Assembly: GCA_021014325.1 (NCBI GenBank)
Contig: CM037459.1
Span: 1,674,001-1,738,000, forward strand
Source: Plazaster borealis
Taxonomy: Eukaryota; Echinodermata; Asteroidea; Forcipulatida; Labidiasteridae
Length of the DNA: 64,000 nucleotides
Reading direction: 5' to 3'
Positions 62,201 to 64,000 of the stretch are shown one piece after another. The translations under genes and the position numbers were made by a program. Below the pieces are notes generated by a model that was not told the DNA's origin, did not search any database, and saw nothing but the letters and a program-made list of their open reading frames with translations. Within the stretch, counting starts at the first letter, position 1. Each line of letters begins with the position of its first letter.

Positions 62201-62271
62201 TACCAACATATGTTAATGTTGGAGGAAATACACTCAAAACGATACGAGAAGGCAAGCATGACAGTGAGTAG
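32165..62271 (+). CDS. STAP: STAP1/2-like PH-SH2 adaptor (12 exons)
   Basis: Adaptor protein without enzyme activity; family members dock to tyrosine kinases and modulate STAT and immune-receptor signalling under the membrane. Exons: 32165-32257, 36833-36922, 49508-49612, 51683-51739, 51903-52163, 54332-54436, 55415-55594, 57597-57729, 58793-58867, 59594-59670, 60917-60965, 62162-62271; every border is GT/AG and phases agree. About 444 residues (human STAP2 is about 400). PH domain about 19-125: YEGFLEKKG, EKQWIILLGDRML, final helix NWWIRFHALAK. Then VHLLPGQIIALQE, a STAP hallmark, a Ser-Pro linker, and an SH2 domain about 220-325 (WFFQVSRLQAEE, ILIRDS with the phosphotyrosine-binding Arg, VIKHFRF). 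The tail has YLQP, YMVP and YVNV. Start chosen for its good context (AACCATGG). SH3BP2 is the other PH-SH2 family, but LLPGQ favours STAP. Confidence 0.9.
34690..35066 (-). repeat. SINE, tRNA-Leu-like, family B
   Basis: Inverted copy: GTGTCGTGGCCGAGCAG head near 35060, then core and GTTCTTTTAACGTGCACTAC (inverse of the GTAAAAGAACCC core). It extends to the CTTGGTTTCACTAG end. Confidence 0.7.
35505..35711. repeat. MITE, 'TTTCATAGAGCTGCT' family
   Basis: GGACCCAATTTCATAAAGCA to AGCTCTATGAAATCGGGCCC. Same family as 82-246. Confidence 0.75.
35990..36076 (-). repeat. tRNA-derived SINE, family A
   Basis: Inverted copy with GGGCTAGATGGCTCATTTGG (A box) and GGTTCAAATCTCGCTC (B box). Confidence 0.65.
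36367..36560 (+). repeat. SINE, tRNA-Leu-like, family B
   Basis: CGTGTCATGGCCGAGCGGAT, AGACTCAAGCTCTGG and GGGTTCGAGTCCCGG, the closest to a true tRNA-Leu head among the copies. The variable arm is too long and diverged, so it is not called as a tRNA gene. Confidence 0.7.
36833..36922 (+). CDS. STAP: STAP exon 2: PH strands 2-3
   Basis: 30 codons, DYEKQWIILLGDRMLAYPQ. Acceptor TTCTAG, donor GTACGT at 36923, phase 0. Confidence 0.88.
36956..37070. repeat. MITE, 'GGCCGTGTCCGAATT' family
   Basis: TAGGCCGCATCCGAAT at the left, ATTCGGACACGACC at the right, with AGCTATGGCTATTG and CCATAGCCACTG inside. Same family as the element that carries the minisatellite at 49794-51003. Confidence 0.65.
37108..37535 (+). 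repeat. SINE, tRNA-Leu-like, family B, with ATT tail
   Basis: Full-length copy: head GTGTCGTGGCCGAGCGGAT, B box GGGTTCGAATCCTAG, core CATAAAAGAACCCAGTGC. It ends in GCGCTTAGAAACATC...AATAAATG and (ATT)n at about 37520. Confidence 0.75.
37837..40733. mobile_element. 2.9 kb TTAA-flanked element with 0.9 kb arms
   Basis: The ends are TTAAGAGTAAGGGACTGTAA (37837) and TTACAGTCCCTTACTCTTAA (ending 40733). Inverted arms run from 37841 to about 38760 and from about 39790 to 40729. Both contain GTTGCCATGGCAAC, ATGGACCTTGG-like and GGTATACGGGTGGG-like landmarks in mirrored order, with moderate divergence. The 1 kb between holds another CCATGGTAAC motif but no open transposase frame. TTAA targeting with very long terminal repeats suggests Kolobok or piggyBac. 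Confidence 0.8.
40885..41258 (+). mobile_element. TTAA MITE, 'TTAAAGGCACTG' family
   Basis: Complete copy, TTAAAGGCACTGAACACATT to ACGTGTACGATACCTTTAA, with the CTTGCAAGAAG hairpin inside. Confidence 0.75.
41695..41896. mobile_element. MITE with ISL2EU-like ends
   Basis: TATAGACGATGTGACCTCTG and its inverse CAGAGGTCACATCGTCTATA. The ends resemble those of the ISL2EU element (TATAGAGAGGTT...GTGAC). The interior is GC-rich and non-coding. Confidence 0.75.
41929..42416. mobile_element. Harbinger-like MITE, copy 2
   Basis: Inverted relative to copy 1 at 5999-6500: GGCCACAGAAAAAA to TTTTTTATGTGGCC with TAA outside both ends. CAAAATATGAAATAAAGAAT and the GATCGTCC subterminal motif are shared. Confidence 0.7.
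42751..43072. mobile_element. piggyBac-like MITE (TTAACCCTT ends)
   Basis: TTAACCCTTAAGAGACAGTA to AACAGTCTCTAAAGGGTTAA, flanked by TTAA, interior AT-rich. The left half recurs at 53008. CCC-starting ends plus TTAA match piggyBac. Confidence 0.75.
43548..43597. repeat. Perfect hairpin, 18-bp arms
   Basis: GTGTGCCTGGAAGAAGGG and its exact inverse around GCGTAAGGCTCGAA. Not preceded by a gene, so not a terminator in any useful sense. Confidence 0.75.
43921..44260. repeat. MITE with GCTTACGGTTAGC motifs
   Basis: Shares AAGCGTATTTCACAGGTTAGC-like, TTCATTTTCATGCAGTAA and CGGAAGGTTAGCATGCC with 52504-52770; ends in AGCCATGAAATTGGGCCC. Confidence 0.65.
44264..44335 (+). repeat. tRNA-like SINE fragment
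   Basis: GTGGTCAGGGGTTCGAATCT is a B-box region. The tRNA 5' half is missing. Confidence 0.4.
44421..44649. mobile_element. MITE with CACTGCAAAAA ends and TA duplication
   Basis: TACACTGCAAAAATCTGGGG to CCCAGTTTTTGCAGTGTA. GTGTTAAAATTGACAC and its inverse lie inside, plus two further internal inverted pairs. TA flanks suggest a Tc1/mariner-like family. Confidence 0.75.
44850..45064 (-). repeat. Partial TTAA MITE
   Basis: Inverted partial copy of the TTAAAGGCACTG family (GATGACCGATTGAACC, CTGGTCTTTGACG). Confidence 0.55.
46592..46725. repeat. Foldback MITE
   Basis: GAGACTTTGGAACGCTAGGG pairs with CCTAGCGTCCCAGAAGTCTC; GGCAGCAGACTT and AAGTCTGCTGCC lie just inside. Confidence 0.8.
47238..47437. 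repeat. MITE, 'TTTCATAGAGCTGCT' family
   Basis: Well-preserved copy: CCCAATTTCATAGAGCTGCT to TGGCTCTATGAAATTGGGCC with CATGATACCAGTCACAGAT inside. Confidence 0.8.
47600..47955 (-). repeat. Interspersed repeat, also at 56518-56875
   Basis: Inverted relative to the other copy. Shared landmarks: TTGGTCCCAACCAT, GAATAAGACTTG, and GTTGCACAAATTCGGG vs CCCGAATGTGTGCGAC. Class unknown. Confidence 0.5.
48251..48626 (-). mobile_element. TTAA MITE, 'TTAAAGGCACTG' family
   Basis: Full copy in reverse order; TTAAAGGCACTGTACATGTT to AACGTGTACGATGCCTTTAA. Confidence 0.8.
49070..49131. repeat. 31-bp perfect tandem duplication
   Basis: A unit beginning ATACCCAACATAATTGAAAG is present twice without change. 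Confidence 0.9.
49508..49612 (+). CDS. STAP: STAP exon 3: PH strands 4-6
   Basis: 35 codons, PTDSFVINKTSDVKPD to KCREGLYKFK. Acceptor TTTCAG; the donor GTTTGT is weak but phase 0 fits both sides. Confidence 0.85.
49794..51003. mobile_element. MITE expanded by an internal minisatellite
   Basis: Left end GGATGTGTCCAAATTGGTGG, right end CCGCCAATTCGGACACGGCC, the ends of the family at 36956-37070 and 60717-60845. Its normal interior (GAAGCATAG...CCCTTAGCAACA) has multiplied into the 123-bp array. Confidence 0.7.
49830..50815. repeat. 123-bp minisatellite, about 8 copies
   Basis: Units start at 49830, 49953, 50076, 50199, 50322, 50445, 50568 and 50691. They differ by single bases (HVDV vs LVDV variants; CATGC vs CAAGC), and only the last has an insertion. 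As 123 is 41 codons, the - strand stays open for 292 codons with 41-residue repeats (VIRFLRPVSGVFQEPRS...). This is a by-product of the unit length; no start signal, splice or domain supports a gene. Confidence 0.92.
51178..51572. mobile_element. TTAA MITE, 'AGGGATTGTA' subfamily
   Basis: TTAAAGGGATTGTATACGTT to TATACAATCCCTCTAA. AACCTGTGAAAATTTC (inverted) and CAGTAACG hairpins lie inside. Ends 110 bp before STAP exon 4. Confidence 0.7.
51683..51739 (+). CDS. STAP: STAP exon 4: PH C-terminal helix
   Basis: 19 codons, MNTQDERDNWWIRFHALAK, with the invariant PH-helix Trp. Acceptor TTTCAG, donor GTAAGA, phase 0. Confidence 0.9.
51903..52163 (+). CDS. STAP: STAP exon 5: LLPGQ motif and Ser-Pro linker
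   Basis: 87 codons. Opens MEIPKVHLLPGQIIALQE, the STAP signature after the PH domain. Then a low-complexity linker with three AKSP units (SPTAKSPMAKSPTTK) and FVKRKSQEE. Donor GTAAGT at 52164, phase 0. Confidence 0.9.
52504..52770. repeat. MITE, GCTTACGGTTAGC family
   Basis: GGCAATTTCATAGCGCCGTT to AAGCAGCTCTATGAAA. Second copy of the 43921-44260 family. Confidence 0.65.
53008..54290. mobile_element. Three-level nest of MITEs
   Basis: Outer: TTAACCCTTTAGAGACCATA at 53008 and TGGTCTCTAAAG near 54288, the ends of the piggyBac-like family of 42751. Middle: 53707-54268, GGGCCCATATCATAGAGCTG to CTCTATGAAATTGGGCCC. Inner: 53872-54246, TTAAAGGAACGTTACAGAA to AATTCTGTAATGTTCCTTTAA, inserted in the host TTAA of GTGCTTAAGCAGC, with TTAA duplicated. 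The outer layer also holds a TTA microsatellite and unrelated sequence at 53085-53700. Confidence 0.75.
54332..54436 (+). CDS. STAP: STAP exon 6: SH2 start
   Basis: 35 codons, KQYRFYPEKHLMDFRDD then CPIPPTWFFQVSRLQAEE, entering SH2 helix A. Acceptor CCCCAG, donor GTAAGG, phase 0. Confidence 0.9.
54690..54890 (-). repeat. ATT-tailed retroposon fragment
   Basis: TAATAATAAAAATAATAATA then GTGGCCGTTTATAATGTGCC and CATGTCTGTCTAAAGACACT. A similar unit is at 55595-55750. Reads as a SINE/LINE end on the - strand. Confidence 0.5.
54957..55353 (+). mobile_element. TTAA MITE, 'AGGGATTGTA' subfamily
   Basis: TTAAAGGGATTGTACATGTT to ACGTATACAGACCCTTTAA. Ends 61 bp before STAP exon 7. Confidence 0.7.
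55415..55594 (+). CDS. STAP: STAP exon 7: SH2 core
   Basis: 60 codons. AILIRDSEAHTGFSLSMRQ carries the Arg that binds phosphotyrosine (FLVR motif as ILIR). VIKHFRFIW is strand D and TYRLLIEEP strands E-F. Acceptor CTCAG, donor GTAATA, phase 0. Confidence 0.92.
55780..56085 (-). repeat. SINE, tRNA-Leu-like, family B
   Basis: Inverted copy: GGCGTGTTGTGGCGGAGCAG head at the right, GGGTTCGAATCCCAGTCATG B box, and GTTCTTTTACGTGCATTACA core. Confidence 0.75.
56165..56360 (-). repeat. SINE family B fragment
   Basis: Core and 3' part only (TTCTTTTACGTGCACAACAC, AGGACCTACGGCTTTACATC); the tRNA head is absent. Confidence 0.65.
56928..57541 (+). mobile_element. 3' end of an L2/CR1-type LINE
   Basis: Remnant of the C-terminus of a reverse-transcriptase protein: RINFKILLLTFKALHGLSPK, YLQDLV, then a frameshift near 57096 into GDRAFSVAAPKLWNALPFHT and FKCNIKTHLFKAAF with stop at 57223. 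That AAPxLWNxLP ending is typical of this LINE clade. A 3' UTR ends GGGGCGCAATATAAATTTTA and (ATT)n at 57524-57541. 5'-truncated and dead. Confidence 0.8.
57597..57729 (+). CDS. STAP: STAP exon 8: SH2 end
   Basis: QPPMPTMYDLLAFFIDKHGG (SH2 helix B) then DIKPMQTRDPS. Acceptor TTTCAG 55 bp after the LINE tail; donor GTAAGT, phase 1. Confidence 0.9.
58793..58867 (+). CDS. STAP: STAP exon 9: tail with YLQP
   Basis: Acceptor GGGCAG after a long T tract. Split codon gives K, then AAEKKDPENGEPRRGQETYL and QPTR. An internal GGTGAGCC could act as an earlier donor. Phase 1 out. Confidence 0.8.
59250..59430. repeat. Foldback MITE
   Basis: Arms of about 70 bp: GAATGTTTATGAGTGCAATG and CATTGCACTCATAAACATTC, continuing into GAGAATATTTTCATGA and its inverse, with GTTCCATTC/GAATGGAAC at the tip. 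Confidence 0.85.
59594..59670 (+). CDS. STAP: STAP exon 10: Pro/Arg-rich tail
   Basis: Acceptor TTCTTAG, split codon V, then APDPPGRPRPERQSLPASFN and LSYKQ. The PPGRPRPER stretch could bind SH3 domains (inference). Donor GTAAGA, phase 0. Confidence 0.8.
59740..60085 (-). repeat. tRNA-headed SINE
   Basis: Inverted: GTATCATGTGGCCGAGCGGT head near 60085 and GGGTTTGAATCCCGGTCATG B box. The tail includes CGTTCTTATATAGCGCATC at the left. Confidence 0.65.
60717..60845. repeat. MITE, 'GGCCATGTC' family
   Basis: GTAGTCTGAACTTGCAGCTG to GCTAATTTTGACATGGCC. The interior TTGCTAAGGGTGTTGCTATG and TTCTATGCTTC is the unmultiplied form of the 123-bp minisatellite unit. Confidence 0.65.
60917..60965 (+). 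CDS. STAP: STAP exon 11: short tail exon
   Basis: GELVGPGNRLQLQTSA plus one base. Acceptor TTACAG, donor GTGAGT, phase 1. Confidence 0.8.
61245..61330 (-). repeat. tRNA-like SINE fragment
   Basis: On the - strand GGGCCTGGGTTCGATTCCCG is a good B box with an imperfect upstream tRNA half. Confidence 0.45.
61850..62085 (+). repeat. ATT-tailed retroposon end
   Basis: Ends CGGCGCGTTATAAGTGTTC(TTATT)n, the same style of tail as the LINE at 57541. Body unrecognised. Confidence 0.5.
62162..62271 (+). CDS. STAP: STAP exon 12: Tyr-motif tail and stop
   Basis: Acceptor CTGTACAG, split codon P, then TNTSPYMVPESSVPTYVNVG and GNTLKTIREGKHDSE, stop TAG at 62269. YVNV is a Grb2-type site (YxN). A perfect donor-like GTGAGT overlaps the last codons (62264), so the transcript might continue; the stop reading is simpler. 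Confidence 0.75.
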
Positions 62272-63278
62272 CATCAGTGTGGTGGACACTCGTCGGCCAT
62301 TTTAGATCACATCTTGGCGTTGTTTATACAAAGAAAAAGGGAAAACAAATGTGGAAAATCAATATAAACTTTGACATATAACTAACAGCAATCTAGTCAG
62401 TATGAACTTGGCAAGTCCATCTCCAAAAAAGATATTGAAAAGCCTCTGCAAATTGTCAAATATAACTTAAAAGTTTCTTGATTCAAGTCAATTACAGCCT
62501 GGATTATGAGACAGCAACTTTCCTTGCATCACAAGTACATTTTTATTTTATTTTGACTGCCTGTTTGTTGTTTTCTTGGCCAAATAAATAATAACAATAA
62601 CAACAACGATAAAAAACCCAAAAATTTTGCTTGTGTGCGTGCATTTTCCACATTACTCGGCATTCTTGGTTTAGCAAGCAATGTACTGGCAAGCAAGCCT
62701 TTGTTAAGCTTAAAATGTATGAACATGATAAGGATGAATCTGAGCCATCTTGACAAACATATTGATTTATTATTATATCATTCATTTAAAGTAAACAATA
62801 CAAGGCATTTTTGGCTCCTGAATTACCAGTGCTTTAGATTAACCAGTTTGCTCTCTAAAAACAACCATCACTGACAAACGTTCAAAAAAGAAAAATTCTG
62901 GAATTAAATGAGATCAAATAAACTGATGTTACAATACGTAGACAAGGTTTCTCTTAAGAGCTTATAGACAATGCCAGCATGTGATCTGAAGCAGGACGCA
63001 TCATCCCTCCCATGACATCACCGTTACTATGACAACGCACTGCATGATCACTTAATTTGTTTGTTTCCGTAGTAACATCCAGCTTAACGTTTGATTTTCT
63101 TCCTTTCAGTTTTTTCATTTACCAGTTTGATTTGGGTCACCTCTCACCTACATAATTTTCTCTGCACATTTCAGTTTCTGTCCCATTTATTTCACTGAGA
63201 AATTCTTTTTGAAGTCTTTAAACAAGATTCTTTGTTTTCAGCTAATTTATTCAGTTTTGCAAAGGTTTTTGTCCTCAT
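62272..63278 (+). other. Probable STAP 3' UTR and flank
   Basis: No coding signal. AATAAA-like hexamers near 62584 could end the transcript. Not resolved. Confidence 0.35.
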
Positions 63279-63541
63279 ATTTTGACCCTAATCTTGGTTC
63301 CAAGAAGCTCCAGGTTTGTAATCACGAACACATGTAGTCACGAAACCCTAACCGCTATCTAAACCGCTATCACCCCACGATCAGCTCGCCGCCAGAGGGC
63401 GCTATCATTCCTGATAGAGGTTCGTGGGTGAAAGCGGTTGCAGGAATGATAGCGCCCTTGTTAGAGGTAACAAGGTTTTTCCGTGACTATTCGTGATTAC
63501 ACAACTGGAGCGTCTTGGAACCAAAACTAATTTTGACCCTA
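63279..63541. mobile_element. Foldback element with 12-bp TSD
   Basis: ATTTTGACCCTA at 63279-63290 and again at 63530-63541 flank an inverted-repeat element: TTGGTTCCAAGAAGCTCCAG vs CTGGAGCGTCTTGGAACCAA. GCGCTATCATTCC and GGAATGATAGCGC form the inner hairpin. A duplication this long fits Mutator-like elements. Confidence 0.75.
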
Positions 63542-64000
63542 GCGAAGTCTGTCTCAGAAAAGAACTGTGAGAGTCTAAATTCAAGGCCGTTTACAAGGAT
63601 TTTTTGGTTTCTTTCACGGGTCATTTTGGTTGTTAAGAAGTTTGTATCAGCTAATTCTTTTTTTCTTCCAATTTTATACATGTATTCAGTTTAATAAGTT
63701 TTGAAGAATTTTTGTGAATTTCTGTCTTTTAAAAGTTCATTAAATGGAAGCATTACCTGAAGTGGGAAAATTATTATTTTGGTCAAGTTCAAAAATGTAT
63801 TCCAGCTGAAGAATGTTTGATAAAAAAGAAATGTTAAAATTTTGTCACGAGAAAATAGAATTAGCTGTTGCAAACTGCTTACCAACCAAAAGGACCTAAG
63901 GTACCATATGACCTGATGTTTTGACCCTAGCAGAGTCTTTCTGAAAGGCTAAAAAGAACATCTGAGAAAGACTCGAAACGAAGACTCGAGTCGAAACATG
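63542..64000. other. Right-edge intergenic, repeat-like
   Basis: Ends in GACTCGAAACGAAGACTCGA-type repeats related to those at 48187-48245. No gene seen. Confidence 0.4.

Overview
This is eukaryotic, animal genomic DNA. It holds spliced genes with GT/AG introns, very long repeat-filled introns, one 500-base assembly gap (4501-5000) and a dense load of short inverted-repeat transposons. The MEK and STAP-type genes, THAP/YqaJ DNA transposons (ISL2EU type), TTAA-flanked MITEs and tRNA-derived SINEs suggest an invertebrate deuterostome. An echinoderm, probably a sea star, is my best guess; this is inference from the repeat style, not proof.

Two host genes are supported, both on the + strand. At the left edge (exons 1069-3391) lies the C-terminal half of a MAP kinase kinase of the MEK1/2 class. 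Its 5' exons lie outside the window and its last exon is missing, probably inside the gap. From 32165 to 62271 twelve coding exons with matching phases encode a PH-SH2 adaptor of about 444 residues, closest to the STAP1/STAP2 family. It has a Ser-Pro-rich linker and a tail with several Tyr motifs. Both families work in tyrosine-kinase signalling, and in human MAP2K2 and STAP2 are both in 19p13.3, so the linkage may be ancient.

The 27 kb between the two genes is a transposon graveyard. It contains a 5.8 kb ISL2EU-type element (17849-23672) with two tail-to-tail decayed genes: a THAP transposase, and a SWIM/YqaJ/PHD protein. A second transposase relic lies on the - strand (10195-11525), and a third, smaller THAP-bearing relic (13946-17540) directly abuts the first element through a short MITE. 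A 665-bp near-palindrome (12165-12829) is flanked by a perfect 11-bp target duplication.

The STAP introns hold a 2.9 kb TTAA-flanked element with arms of about 0.9 kb, a 123-bp minisatellite of about eight copies grown inside a MITE, a three-level nest of MITEs, the 3' end of an L2/CR1-type LINE, and many SINEs. No rRNA gene, intact tRNA gene, CRISPR array or bacterial operon is seen. Most short open frames in the window are chance or repeat-derived.
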